A stretch of DNA of 64,000 bases, from contig OY720643.1 in assembly GCA_963169105.1 (NCBI GenBank), positions 99,638,697-99,702,696 of the forward strand, written 5' to 3'. The position numbers were made by a program, and so were the translations under genes. Position 1 is the stretch's first letter. Each line of letters opens with the position of its first letter. This DNA is from Ceriagrion tenellum. Lineage: Eukaryota > Arthropoda > Insecta > Odonata > Coenagrionidae. The notes beneath the pieces are model-generated. The model was not told the origin of the DNA and did no database searches. It saw only the letters and a list, made by a program, of their open reading frames with translations. This document shows, piece by piece, positions 12,001 to 23,516 of the stretch.

Positions 12001-13329
12001 TTTATGCCTTTGATGTCGAGCGTGACGATGTAAGATTCAGGAGCTTAAACTTTAGGAGACACACAGAATGGGAATAAATTAGAGGCGTTTGACGTGTGTG
12101 TTCCGAGTATGATAGGGAAGATGAGAAGCGTGTAAAGAAAGTCGGACGACAAAGATGTAGGTATCTTAGGACGAACGGAAGCAGTCGTAGGAAGAAACCT
12201 CGATAGAAAAAATAAGAGGAAATAAGAACTTGCGAAATAGTAGCCACAAGAATATATTTCAGACCGATTCAACTAAATACCATAGTAACGAGATTAGGGA
12301 GTAAAAAAACTTACTTTAGCAGAAATAATAAACACCAGTGAACTGTAATTATAATTTAGTTGCAAACATTGTAAGCTGATTAATCTCTGGCTATCAGGAT
12401 AAGAATTCAAAGAAACTTTGAAAGAAAAAATATACATAAGTTCGCACGCTGATAACCCCCGAAAATGCGCTTATCATTTCCCTATTGAGTTACCATTTTT
12501 TATCAAGGTAAATAGCAGAAAAAGGCGAAGAAATTAGCTATCGTGGCCCAAATTTAACCTTAGGGAATCAAAAATTGTGCAGCAACTTTAAGCATTGTAT
12601 CCACATCTGTTACCTTAAGAAAATAGTTTCTGAGTAAAAATGGCCAAAATTACGATTCATATAGGATATACACCGCAGGAATTAGACATAGAGACTTCTG
12701 TCAGAATCAGAGCCCTCACGATTCGGAAAACAACTCTCGCTGTTTAATTAGGACGATAATTTAGCATGAAATGAAAAAGACAACAACTATAGTTCTACGA
12801 CTTCAATATCACACCTAGTATTGTTCAACAGCTTAATTTTCGGAAAAATTCTTAAGTAATTGTAATTTTCATTCCTTAATGAGTAGATGAATCCTTCTTC
12901 TGATACGCTTCATTTAAAATTTCAAAACGCTAACATCTAGGGGTCCCGTTAGTCATTTAGCCCTCAAACCATGACGTCGGTCTCACAGACCGCCATGCCT
13001 CCTAAAGCGTTATTTTTTCCTCTTTCCCTTTTTCCTTTGATACCGTCTCCTTAAGTATCACTTTAATTTCCACAAGGAACGTTCTACCGAAGCTTCAAGA
13101 TACTTCCTTTCAAATTAGCATATTTTTTTTGGTTTATTTCGATTTCCCGGTCGGAGAGACTGATGGTAGGCGTCATTTTTTTTCAACGCAACGAAGTTCT
13201 TCGAATAATAAGTCAACATTTTAATATTCTGTTGCGTATGATGTAAATATAAAGCATGTGAGTCAAAATACTCTTTATTCAACAACATTTTATTCCTCAA
13301 TTTCCGCTTCTAGGTCGCGAATAGCAAGC

Positions 13330-13735
13330 CTGGACCATCCAGAATTTCATCCACAACAGTAGGAAATCCCTCTGATCACAACTTGCTGAAAAAAGCAGGC
13401 TGTCATCAAGTGCAGCAGTGAATCAGATTTAGGAAGTGAAATTGCCGATTCTCATGTTGACAATAATTGAGGCGAATATGTTAGCGATCACAGCTCTGAT
13501 ATCTCAATTGAATTTGACTCTGATGATGAGCAAAGAGTAGAAACAGTTAGCACAATGGAAGTGATAATGCACGTTGCGGGTAAAAAGGATTTGTCTGGAA
13601 AGAAATGAGTCCAAGAGAGGCATCAGAACAATGCAGCGGGGCACTGTTGAGCAGTTACTTGGACTTATATCTCCTGCATTAGTCCTTGGTGAAAATCCTT
13701 TCGCTCTGGCGATTTTAAGCTTCATTTTTTAATGA
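13330..13735 (+). pseudogene. Possible piggyBac-type transposase N-terminal remnant
   Basis: In the plus-strand frames the text SESDLGSEIADSHVDNN, then EYVSDHSSDISIEFDSDDEQ, is an acidic Ser/Asp-rich stretch like the N-terminus of piggyBac-family transposases. In another frame a GIRTMQRGTVEQLLG segment follows, where the family usually has the 'RTR..NI' start of its core. No catalytic aspartates are seen and stops interrupt the frame. This is a similarity judged by eye, and a chance acidic tract is the alternative. Confidence 0.35.
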
Positions 13736-13784
13736 TGAAGTGATCCATGAATTAGGTATCCTCATAAGGTAGACTAAAAGACAA

Positions 13785-13870
13785 AGTTAGAACACGTTCA
13801 GAGAAGATCAGGAAGATACGTGAAAGACCGTTATGACGGTCTCGTTAATGTTACTGAATTATTACTAAGA
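13785..13870 (+). pseudogene. Tiny jockey/CR1-like LINE fragment
   Basis: The plus strand from about 13796 reads VQRRSGRYVKDRYD, then VNVTELLL. This matches the 'VQRRAARFV...SVTELL' segment conserved in the C-terminal part of jockey/CR1-like reverse transcriptases. Related text occurs in the larger pieces at 28.2-29.0 kb and 39.2-40.1 kb. Only about 80 bp is recognisable. Confidence 0.5.
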
Positions 13871-14632
13871 AGCACAGCACTAAACCCAAATAGCTTAATG
13901 AAACTACGATTAACAATGCAATTGCTCTGAAAGTACTTGTAACGAGATAAAATCGCACCAGTATGCAAAACACGCGAGATAAGCTACCATTATCAGAGAA
14001 GCTCTTCACATTAATGTTTTGCAACCACTTAAATTCAGAGGATTTTAACAGCTATTGCGGAAAAATGCACGGGGTTCTATATGCAGAATGGAACAGATTT
14101 ATAAAAATTAACTTAAGAGAGCAAATAAACGAATTAGCAGAACTATCAAACCAGAAACCAGGTACAGTCTCATATGCAACTACAATTGCCTTGTAATCGC
14201 TCACGAGGAAAATGATATTTAACTCTCTGTCTTGCAGGCGATTACCCTAATTTTATTCTCATGAGCTAATTTATCGTAGCATGTCTACGTAAAATGTATT
14301 TGACCGCGAAATATCATAGAAGGGCTTGGAACTTACAACAACGGTTAAGTCTAAATTTGAACCCACGGCCAAAAACTGACTCGCATACCAGTCGCCACTG
14401 AAAGCTTTCAACCCAGTGAAATAATCATAATAGACTTTAAAATTACGCAGATCTTCGCTGCCCACGTATTAATCAGTAATTATGCCTACCTCATAAGGAT
14501 CCCAAATAATGGAAGGGAATCATAAGTATCACTATCACGGTAGTAGATATTTTACTCCTTTATTTGAAAAAAAGACCACAGTCATATAGGATGCAACTTC
14601 ATGTTGACACCAATAAGATTTTTGGCACTCAC

Positions 14633-15079
14633 CCGATCCCTGATGGACACCACCGGCTCGTAGAGACACTCGGAGAAGTCCGGCTCCTCCCACTTGGCGA
14701 TCCCCGTGTCCTTGAGAACGCACTCCCGCCCCGCCTCCCCTCCCCCGCCTGGGTCAGCCACCGCCTCCACCGAGCTCCAGCCGAGGGCCTCCGGGGGCGA
14801 TGGCCCGGTCTTGGAGGCCGCCGACGCCCATGGACCCCCTTCAACTCCGGAGACGGGCGTCGATGGCGTTAGGGGCCGCAGCAGGGGCAGCGAGGGGCAG
14901 TCGACTAAGGCCTTCTGCCCGGGGGCGGTGCGGGGCCACTGCACGCCCCACGTCATCACGGCCGGGCACAGCGGAACGGAGTCTGGGTCGACTACAGCAA
15001 CTCGGACGGAGTAGCTGTTGGGACGGGCGGCAAGGCTGGCCGCGCCTGACACCAGATGGCACGTGTATGTGGCCGATTG
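14633..15079 (-). CDS. ADGRA3: Adhesion GPCR subfamily A, Ig-end and HRM-domain exon
   Basis: Exon of 447 bp (149 codons, phase 0 at both ends). The acceptor is CTCATTTCAG|CAATCGG and the donor GATCGG|GTGAGT. Residues 1-30 finish an Ig domain: SATYTCHL contains the second Ig cysteine (C7), followed by the SYSVRVAVV strand. Residues 37-140 form a hormone-receptor domain with cysteines C38, C61, C120 and C138, the WPRT motif at 48-51, a 'G..A...C' turn, and a KWEEPDFSEC end, as in ADGRA receptors. Between C61 and C120 there are about 58 residues rich in Pro, Gly, Ser and Ala, far longer than the usual HRM loop. The domain lies outside the cell and precedes the GAIN domain. The preceding exon at 19054-19224 fits in frame. 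The exon is strongly GC-rich compared with its flanks. Confidence 0.9.
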
Positions 15080-15217
15080 CTGAAATGAGAGAACAAAAAT
15101 TTATTCGTGAAGTGGCTACCGCCGATGACCGCGTCACGCAGTCACGCGTCACACAATGCGTACCGCAAGGGAATTAACACGTAGTCGAATGAGGCCAAGA
15201 TTCCTTAATTCTCGCAT

Positions 15218-15850
15218 GGGGTCTGTTTCTCAGAGCTACAAGTCTCCAAGTTACAAGTCACCTGACTACTTCGCAAGGCGGATGTGTAACTCAGATATAC
15301 CTAACCGAAGACTTCTTCAAAAAAATGGCGGACCTAATCAAGACTATGTATCACTCGTATTTTGATGATTACGATGTTTTTTGAGAGTTTACCTTGTGAT
15401 ATTTCCAATCCTAAAGTCCGTGCCACGTTTTTGGGTAAGCACAAATGATTGAATGTGGGCTGAAAATATTTTTATGTCATATCTTACCTTAAAAGATACC
15501 AAGGGAATATGAGTTTTCGGGTAAACCTATTATCATTACATAAAATAGTTCATTTCGCCATACTAACTGAAGAAAGAGCTCTAAAAGGTAGTTATTTGTG
15601 AATTTTACAAGTCAAGGTATTACGTTGAGTTGGTTTCATCTTTATTGAACCACTATCAACGGCTTGATGGCGTTATATTATAACGAAACTTCATGGTCAT
15701 ATACTGTTATGTTGAGGTTAACAATATGTATCAGAACTTGCAGTTTGTATTTCCAGTTTTAATGCTCATATTCCTCAATAGAAAAGAATTGATAAGTAAT
15801 TGTGTATTACCGATAAATTGAAAAAGGTGTAACATCAGGATAAAGAATTA
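15218..15850 (+). repeat. Left arm of the foldback
   Basis: Pairs with 16030-16667. The outer part has an ACAAGTT/ACAAGTCAC doublet; the inner part ends in AACATCAGGATA. No coding potential was recognised. Confidence 0.85.
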
Positions 15851-16029
15851 CTTTCTCTCGACGGCTGTGTCATCGTGAATTTTGCCCGAAAACCAAGTTA
15901 CCAAGTGCAATAAACTCGCCAGTTGATTTTTATTTGAACAACAAATGAAAAATGCCCTGCGACATGCAAGAATTAAGTATGACTTACCATTGTTGAATGA
16001 AGAAGGAGGTGAACATGGTGGAGGGAATA

Positions 16030-16667
16030 ATTAAATATCCTGATGTTACACTCCCTTTAATTTATCAGTAATACACATCTACTAACCAATTCGTTTCTAT
16101 TGAGGAATATAAACATTAATAACTGGAAATACAAAATGCAATTTCTGATAAATATTGCTAACGTCAATATACTGTATCTTACCATGATGTTTCGTAGTAA
16201 TATTACGTTATCAAGCCGTTGATAGTGGATCAATAAAGATAAAACCAACTTAACATGATATCTTGACATGTGAGATTTATAAATGACTACCATTTAAGAG
16301 CTCTTCCTTCAAGAAATACGGCGAAATAAACGATTTTATCAAATGATAATAGGTTTACCTAAAAACTCGCATTAGCTTGGAATATATTTAAGGTAAGTTA
16401 CGGTAAAAATGTTTTTCAACCCGTATTCAATCATTTGTATTTACCCTAAAACTTTGCACCTACTTTTGAATAGGAAATTCTGCAAGGTACACGCCCAAAA
16501 TATATCGTAATCATCATAATACGAGCAATACATAGTCTTGATTTGGTCCGCCATTTTTTTGGACTGGTACAAGTCTTCGGTTAGGTATATCTGAGCAACA
16601 CATCCGTCGTGTGAAATAGTCACGTGACTTGTAACTTGTAGGCTTGTAGCTCAGAGAAACAGACCAC
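16030..16667 (-). repeat. Right arm of the foldback
   Basis: Reverse complement of the left arm with scattered substitutions and a few short indels. The open frames on its minus strand (for example 16057-16293 and 16441-16623) are uninterrupted only over about 60-78 codons, and I see no recognisable motif in them. Confidence 0.85.
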
Positions 16668-19053
16668 AGATTTGAGTTGGGTCATGTTTACCGGAGAAAA
16701 TTTTTGAGCAGTAGAGACCTAGGCTTGACCTCTAAAGCCCGTGCTTTAACTAAGTTTCGGAGTTACGGTAGAATGTTTCAAGACGGACAAAAATCTTACG
16801 TAAATCGGTTCCAGATCCCAGGCCTCCCCGCCCACCTACATAAGACAATGTAAGATGATCCAATCCCCACTCCTACTCCTAAAATGTCTTACGTAATACT
16901 TGAATGACCTCTTTATACCATGGTTCATGACGTGTAGAGGGTAGTGTGGGAAGTGCGGACGCAGACAGTTGGCGGAAACGGTTGGTGTATTAAAAGCCTT
17001 GTTTCTTGAATAGGAGAGGGGAGGACGACGGAAAAAACTGGTCAATGTATAATGCCATACAAGTTAAAGATACAGAATACGAGGGAGAGAACACGTAAAT
17101 AGAATAGGAGAAGGAAGGACACAAATACAGAAATATAGCGAGAGAGATAACATATATGTAGAGGACCTCCTCGCAAGAATGGAGGGACGATGAATGAAGA
17201 AGGTCTAAAGAGGCTTAACACTTTAAATACGTGTGCGAAGAAGGAGAAAGTTTCAAATCTGAAATCAGGATATGTATTACTTTTAGCCGGAGAAAAACTT
17301 CTGCGGCAATGAGTATGATTGGCACAGCTGCATGCGAGGTGGCAACCACTTTTTGTCCCCAATCTTCCTCAGAACACTCGCTACCATGCCTCTTTCATCT
17401 ACCTTCTTCAATTCTCCGGCAAGATAGCCATGGAAGAAGATTTAAATTTACGGACCCCCAGAGCTCGGGTCACGAGGGAATCCCTTTACTGAGGTAAAAC
17501 GATCAGAATTTTCAATCAGAAGGACTCCTCAATGGCTTCCTCGCATTCTTTTTCCGCTTCGTCTGCGTATTTCCCTGTTGCTGCGGTCTCATTTCCATTG
17601 AGTACAATATCCTCCTAACGGATGAGCCGGCACACGGGGTCCTCAATTATTTAAAACCGGCCGGGACATCGATGCTGCAAAACTAGCTGGACAAATCACA
17701 GCGGCAGTGGACTACGGCGAAGGAAAACGGACAAAGCGGAACTTTTTATTGACAACGGTCACACACAAAAGGACTTTATTAGTAGGCAGTATGGAATGCC
17801 GTCGCGGCCACAGAACAGCAATGATGAAACCTGCGCAAATAATTTACAGAGGAATATCCTTAACATTGCGCGGTCGAGTCCGAACTCTTTGCACTTCGGC
17901 GCTTTTACTCGTTGATGACAAACGAAGTTTATCGCAACATTTGCACAGAACGCTTGATTTATTACCAAGCGGGCAGTTTCGAATAACTAACTAGGGAAGA
18001 AATAACAGAAAAAAATGGTTCTCTTAAAAACCCGTCCTACTTTCAAGAGACTTTTATGGTTTCAAATACAATCGCGTCGGGATGCATAATTTATTCCTAT
18101 AGATTTCATCTCCCGTCATGGGAATTCGTGCACTCAGGAGTCACGAGTCAAAGTTTTCCCCGGCAGATGAATCTTTTAAAGGATCAACTTTTCACTCATA
18201 AATTATTTAAAGAGTATTTTAGCTAGCGTATAAAATATCTAACGCCTAATTCAAAGTTCCCCGCGACGATAAAAGGATAATTTAAGCTTATAAAAGTTTC
18301 CACGGAAATTTTTCACAAAGTTTAAAACCAACAGGAGTCAGGAAGTGAGGATAAGATAAGCTAGGTTCGGGATATTTATGAATAATTAATAGGGAACTTA
18401 AAGGCGAAATAAGTATGCATACACAGTTACCATGGTAACACCTCACAAGCATTCCCGTATCATATGCGAGAAATTAACATTGCCTAGTATGCATTAAATC
18501 CATAAGAGCCCGCAAAATTACGGTAATTGTATTTAAAGGATAACAATTAAATTTAACTCTTGAAAAATATCACCCACGACAAATGCAGAAAATTCAGTAT
18601 GATACAAAATTCGTCGTAAAATCCTTAACAGAACAACTTGTTACTACATCAGGGAAGTGCGGATTGGGAGACAGCGGGATTACATTTTAAAAAAAGGGTA
18701 AGTAGAAAATGATTTAAACACCAGACTTAATTTTGATTGATACACACATGTGTTACTCCGATTCATATGTAATCATTATTTTATCCCTTAGTCAAGATAA
18801 AATAAAATGGAAGTAAAAATTAAGAAAAAATTTTAACCGCACAAGAGTTGCTAATTTGTGCAAAACATTTTCATTAGTCTTTCCTTTCCATTTTGCAGTA
18901 CGAGAAAAGCATCTCAATTCCGCTAAAAATTCTCAAATAATGTCGGGATTAAGACTCAAGGCCTCTTCGAAATGCCATGTCATTTCTCAAGGGACCATTT
19001 CAAACCAAGCTTAGTGAATAGGTTGGGATTCAAAAATCTCTCATGCTTCTCAC

Positions 19054-19224
19054 CTGGGCGTTGTAAATATGCAGTATGCTGCCGGATGGATAAAGGTCTT
19101 CCATGACCTCTCTGCCGGGGACCATGGGTAACAATGCGTTGTTCTTGGTCCAGAAGTAACCTAGACGATCTGGATGGCGATGTCGTTCACTCGGAGACAT
19201 GCACACAAGGCTCACGTTCTCTCC
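19054..19224 (-). CDS. ADGRA3: Adhesion GPCR subfamily A, Ig-domain exon
   Basis: Exon of 171 bp (57 codons, phase 0 at both ends). The acceptor is TGCTTTTTAG|GGAGAG and the donor CGCCCAG|GTGAG. The peptide GENVSLVCMSP... begins an Ig domain: the first Ig cysteine is in SLVCM, the core tryptophan in GYFWTKNN, and the SGSILHIYNAQ strand leads into the next exon, whose SATYTCHL supplies the partner cysteine. In subfamily A adhesion GPCRs this Ig domain follows the leucine-rich repeats and precedes the HRM domain. It is the most upstream exon I could identify; the exons for the signal peptide and leucine-rich repeats were not found. Nothing looks damaged. Confidence 0.88.
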
Positions 19225-19713
19225 CTAAAAAGCAAAGAAGAGTACATTAGGCACTAATGAAATCAGTCACCGTCATTATGCTATGAATCACAAAGCATAA
19301 AATAGCAATTCACATGTGATATCTCAGTACAGTACGGGACATCATCAAATCATCCAATCCAAGAGGCTGAATCGGAAAATGGACAAAATAGATATAATTT
19401 TATTTTCGTATTCGAGGCACTTTTTACGAAACATCTCCTTCCACAAATAAGAAGAAGAGGATCCCATGGTTCCACTTCTATCCCATTCCTATTCTTCAGC
19501 CTCAAAAACTAAATCGCATAATATGCGGAGCCGATCCCGCTACTACGTCAATAGTTTGTTTCTGTATCTGTACCAGTCGAAAATTAGTCTTTGCTAAGCC
19601 CTCTGGAGCAAAAATCTACCAAACAGATTAATAAATTCACGCAAGGATTATAATAATTATTTCTCGATATGTTTCCCTAGAATAATAATTCTGCAAAACC
19701 ATTCTTGTGTGCA
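19225..19713. other. Non-coding, probably intron of the receptor gene
   Basis: AT-rich sequence immediately upstream (on the minus strand) of the Ig exon. It ends where the flanking duplication of the LINE insertion begins. No gene seen. Confidence 0.5.
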
Positions 19714-19915
19714 TATAACCTTTCTCATATGCCAGGTTTAAATTAATGAAAAAAAAAAATCTTTAAAATTTTTCATCGAGAATCGGCACGCAAATCTCTA
19801 CATAAAATTTCTTTAATCATCTAAATACACCTCCTACCACATAACCTCTCTACATTCCGTCCATCAGATTAATGGAAGTTTTTGTCTTTTACATCCCCAT
19901 CCTCACCTTTCCTAT
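19714..19915. repeat. Left copy of a 202-bp direct repeat flanking a LINE
   Basis: Nearly colinear with 22127-22328 at a constant offset of 2413 bp, so no net insertion or deletion. I count about 18 differences, that is about 90 percent identity. Similarity stops abruptly at the right end, where the LINE begins. It is either an unusually long target-site duplication or a pre-existing duplication. Confidence 0.85.
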
Positions 19916-22126
19916 CAGTATGGTTGCATGATTGAGGATGCTCTATCATTAAAACAGAGAAAATGGGATGAGCATATCAGAAACGAGAACGTAAATGATG
20001 CGTGGGAGTGTGTATAAGGAGTGATTTTGGAATGTGCTGAACGTTTATGTGGAAAAGGAGTGGTAGGAAGAATGAAAGGTGATGCTTGGTGGAATGAAGA
20101 AGTGAAAATTGCAGTCAGAGAAAAGAAAGAGGCGTACAAGAATATGATTGCTGCCAAATCTGAGGAAGAGCGCACTAAGGCATGTGAGATTTACAGAAAG
20201 AAAAAGAATGAATGCAAAATAGTTGTGAAAGAGAGCAAAGAAAGAATGCGTGCGGATGAAGGTAACGAAATGCAGAGTGATTTTGAAGGTAATAAAAAGC
20301 TGTTTTGGAAGTGGGTAAAAAGGGCTAAGATTGATGAAGATAGGGGAATGAATGCGGTAAAGAACAAAAGTGGAGAGATCATGTGGGACGAGAGTAATAT
20401 CAGGGACTGCTGGAGGGAGTATTTTGAAGAATTATACAATAATATTGCAGGCGTTGAGGATGAGCCCTGTGAAGTTGTATGTGAGAACGTGAGGATGGAA
20501 AAGGATATCAGTGAGAAGGAGGTCACAACGGCTGTGAGAATATTGAAAAATGGGAAGGCTGCAGGCATAGATGGGATATCCAGTGAAATGTTGAAGTGTG
20601 GGTGTAAATTATTAATTTGTAGGCTGCGTGAACTATACAATTTATGCTTACTGGTTTCTGTTGTTCCAGCGGATTGGAAGAATGCTATCACCGTTCCGTT
20701 GTACAAAGGGAAGGGAGGAAAGACCGAATGTATAAATTATCTGGCCATTAGCTTATTGAGTATCCCGGGAAAAGTGTTCAGTAAAGTATTGATCGAAAGA
20801 GTGAGGAATATTACTTCCGACAGAATATGGGTTATGCAGTGTGGGTTTATGCCTGGGAGAGGATGTAGTGACCAGCTTTTTGCACTTCAGCAAGTGATAG
20901 AAAAATGTACGAGTGTCCAAAAGAAAATGTACTGTGCGTTTGTCGATTCAGAGAAGGCATATGACAGAGTAAATAGAAAGAAGTTGTGGAAGGTTTTGAA
21001 AGACAATGGAGTGAATGGGCAATTATTGAATGTTATGATGGCGATATATGACAATAGTAAGGCAAGTGTAATGTTCACGTGGTTCTGAGGGATTGGTTTG
21101 TAATTAATCGGGGTGTAAAGCAAGGATGCGAAAGGTCTCCATGGCTGTTCAATGGGTTTATGGAAAAATGTGTTAGAGACGAATGTAGTGATAACGACGG
21201 TGTTTTGATTGGAAATGTAAACTTGCAAGTTCTTCTACATACGGATGATGCTGTTTTGATCTCAGACAGTCAACAGGGATTACAGAAGCTCCTAGATTAG
21301 TTTTGTGAAGCAACGGAGAGAATGGAATTGAAGGTAGATGTGCGCAAGACTAAAGTAGTAGTTTTTGATAAGGAGAATGGGGAGAATAACTGTATGATGA
21401 GGGCGAATGGCGAAGTAATTGAACAGGTGCATGATTATGGGTACTTAGGTAAGATGTATGCGAAAGATGGAAGAATAGATGAGGAGATAAAGAGACGGCC
21501 AAATGCTGGAAGGAAAGTGGTAGGTAGCATGTGGAAGCATAATAAGGAATGAGTGCTTATCTAAGGAAGCGAAAATTGCCGTGTACCAAAGTGTACTTCT
21601 TCCCACTTTGCTAGAGGATAGTAAACATGTCAGGATAGACATATGAGTAGACTAAACGCCGTGGGTATGAGTTATCTGAGGAGTATTTGCGGCAAAAGTA
21701 GGATGGATAGGGTCAGGAATGAGTGGGTCATGAATGAATGTGGGTTAAATGCTCCAGTAATGGACGTGTATGAAAGGAGTGTGCTTCTTTGGTTTGGCCA
21801 TGTTGAGAGAATGGATGAGAGTCGAATAACGAAACAGATATATGCGAGTAGAATGAATGGTGTGAGAGGTAGAGGTAGGCCGATAAAAGTTGTGGTGGAA
21901 TGTGGTTAAGGAAATCTTAGGAGGAGGAATATTAGGAGTCTTAAAAACAGGAGGGCGTGTATGAAACAGTGTATGGGGGTAAATGAGACCAAAGAGGTTT
22001 GCAAGGATAGGTCAGTACGGAGGAAATTATTGAAGCAGAGTTAGGTGCACAATTATCTATTAATGAGTGAAACATTTTGACCGTGCCTACCTCGAAAGGG
22101 AACGGCGTGATGGGTATATATGTATG
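19916..22126 (+). mobile_element. 5'-truncated, decayed LINE retrotransposon
   Basis: Plus-strand element of about 2.2 kb containing the end of the linker, the whole reverse transcriptase and the C-terminal domain, but no endonuclease. It ends in a TATATATGTATGTA-type tail directly before the right flanking repeat. The gene order and the WFGHVERMDESRITKQIY tail show an endonuclease-type LINE family found in insects; I cannot settle the clade. At least one frameshift and several stops make it inactive. Confidence 0.85.
20021..21909 (+). pseudogene. LINE reverse transcriptase pseudogene
   Basis: A 355-codon open frame (20021-21088) gives the RT start (AAGIDGISSEMLK), the GFMPGRGCSDQLF block, and motif A (AFVDSEKAYDRV). 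The frame then shifts near 21075. Motif B (GVKQGCERSPWLFN) follows, then motif C, where the usual YADD has become HTDD (21238-21249), so the catalytic box has lost its first residues. A stop at 21298 and another at 21550 interrupt the thumb. The C-terminal tail (21643-21909) keeps LRSICGKSRMDRVRNEWV, then WFGHVERMDESR. The normal product copies LINE RNA into DNA at the target site; this copy cannot. Confidence 0.85.
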
Positions 22127-22328
22127 TATAACCTTTCTCACATGCCAGGTTTAAATTAATGAAAGAAAAAAATCTTTAAAATTTTTCATCGAGCATTGGC
22201 ACGAACATCTCTTCATAAAATTTCTTTAATTATCTAAATACACCTCCTACAACCTTACCTCTCTTCATTCCGACCATCAGATTAATGGAAGTTTTTGTCT
22301 TTTGCATCCCCATCACCACATTTCCTAT
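22127..22328. repeat. Right copy of the 202-bp direct repeat
   Basis: Partner of 19714-19915. It starts right after the LINE tail and ends at CCTAT, after which the sequence continues as unique flank. Confidence 0.85.
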
Positions 22329-23504
22329 GATCTTTCCATCGATTTTTTCTCAAAGCATCCATTTTTCCCTCATAATCTGGTCCAGTCAATGGTTTTGCCT
22401 CTTACTAGTCTCTTCCGAAAGTTTTCTCTTCACATCCACCAAACCTAGCACTTTCTCGTGTGTCTTTTCTTCCATTCACCGCTGATCACAACTTATCCCT
22501 TCTCCTCGGCACTCCATTCCTAATTAAGCAGCGGGAGTTATTTCCCGAATAATGAGGGCTAAGATTCAGGCAGAAGTTTCACTATATATTTAATTCATCT
22601 TCGGTTTATATCCTTGTTACCATGATAAAAAGTCGCTCACAAGGTTAACCATAAGCGCAATCTCGATTGAAAATATCTGCACTCTATTCTCCTTTACATT
22701 TCCTGAGTCTCCGTTTCTGCAGAATACGAAGCTACACTACACATCAAACTCTTTGTCAGCCTTTTTATTACACCACTGCATATGGTCCGTGAAATCAATG
22801 TACATTTGAAAAAATAAAATGATACGTTATAATTTTCCCAGCTGGAATAATCTCTTCCCAGTGCGTTCTATCGTTATATATTTTAAACGAAAATTGAACC
22901 CAGATAAACCGCAATGTATTATAGAAAATCGCTGCGGCAAAAAGGCATACTGTGCGTCGTTAAAGTTCACGAGAATTTCTGCTAGACCGTGCGGATGGAA
23001 AAAGCCGAGTAATTTTATCAGTGAATGCAATCGGTCGACAAGAACCCAAAATCGGGCACTTGAAAATGTTTTCGAATACATAGGGAGATTTTTATCGAAA
23101 CAACCATGCTTTGATTAAGCTGAAGCAATTAAAGTATGGCATTTACCAACTAAAATTGGCATTCAGGCATTTACCAACTAAAACAGCAATAAGCAAAAAT
23201 ATCAGTAACCGAGAGCACTTACAAATATTCTTTGATTAAAAATAAAAACTAGATTCATCATTCACACACACGTTTTCTATTTGGAATTTTGTTATACCTA
23301 CATGCCGAATCTAATCGCAGAAGTAATGGGTAACTTATTCACTCATAAGTGTAGAACTAACAAGATTCGGAAATAAAGAACTACAGCATGAACCATCAGT
23401 CTATAACACAAAAAATGTGCTGTTACTAGAATTACATGAGTAATGCCGAGCCATAAATTTGTAGACAACTCAGAATGTTTGGTGAAACCTAATAACAGAA
23501 GTTT
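22329..23504. other. Non-coding stretch
   Basis: No recognised gene. The open frame at 22819-23118 (plus, 99 codons) is basic and Cys-containing but matches nothing I know. A short direct repeat, GGCATTTACCAACTAAAA, occurs at 23138-23155 and 23167-23184. Confidence 0.4.
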
Positions 23505-23516
23505 AAAAGGAGTCCT
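23505..23516. repeat. Target-site duplication, left copy
   Basis: AAAAGGAGTCCT, repeated exactly at 26742-26753 on the other side of the LINE. Confidence 0.85.

Larger units (their letters stand above)
9013..14632 (-). other. 5.6-kb intron of the receptor gene
   Basis: Bounded by a donor after position 14633 and an acceptor before 9012, both agreeing in phase. Mostly AT-rich with no exon seen. It contains transposon debris near 13.3-13.9 kb, and a C/T-rich and A/G-rich patch around 11.85-12.25 kb in which the open frames are low-complexity and not considered genes. The open frame at 11462-11821 on the plus strand has no recognisable content. Confidence 0.7.
15218..16667. mobile_element. Large foldback element (inverted repeat, arms about 630 bp)
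   Basis: The left arm (15218 to about 15850) and the right arm (about 16030 to 16667) are reverse complements over almost their full length, separated by about 180 bp. Outer ends both read GGTCTGTTTCTC; inner ends both read GTGTAACATCAGGATA. Other shared blocks include CAGATATACCTAACCGAAGACTT and AATGGCGGACC in the outer third, and CACTATCAACGGCTTGAT in the inner third. Identity by eye is roughly 75-80 percent with few gaps. No transposase frame and no clear target-site duplication are seen. It may be a foldback transposon or a locally inverted duplication, and a transcript of this intron would fold into a very long hairpin. Confidence 0.85.
15080..19053 (-). other. 4-kb intron of the receptor gene
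   Basis: Intron between the two Ig-domain exons. Its dominant content is the long inverted repeat at 15218-16667. Beyond this it holds purine-rich sequence around 16.85-17.25 kb and a moderately GC-rich, CG-containing block at about 17.5-18.3 kb that could be regulatory. Open frames there (for example 17707-17994, plus strand) have no recognisable domain. Confidence 0.7.

Noticed and set aside
12002..12272. Overlapping Ser/Phe/Leu-rich minus-strand frames as a membrane protein
   Set aside because: They arise from a purine-rich plus strand; two frames are open together, typical of base skew.
22819..23118. 99-codon Cys-containing plus-strand frame as a small secreted protein
   Set aside because: No signal peptide, irregular cysteine spacing and no splice or promoter support.
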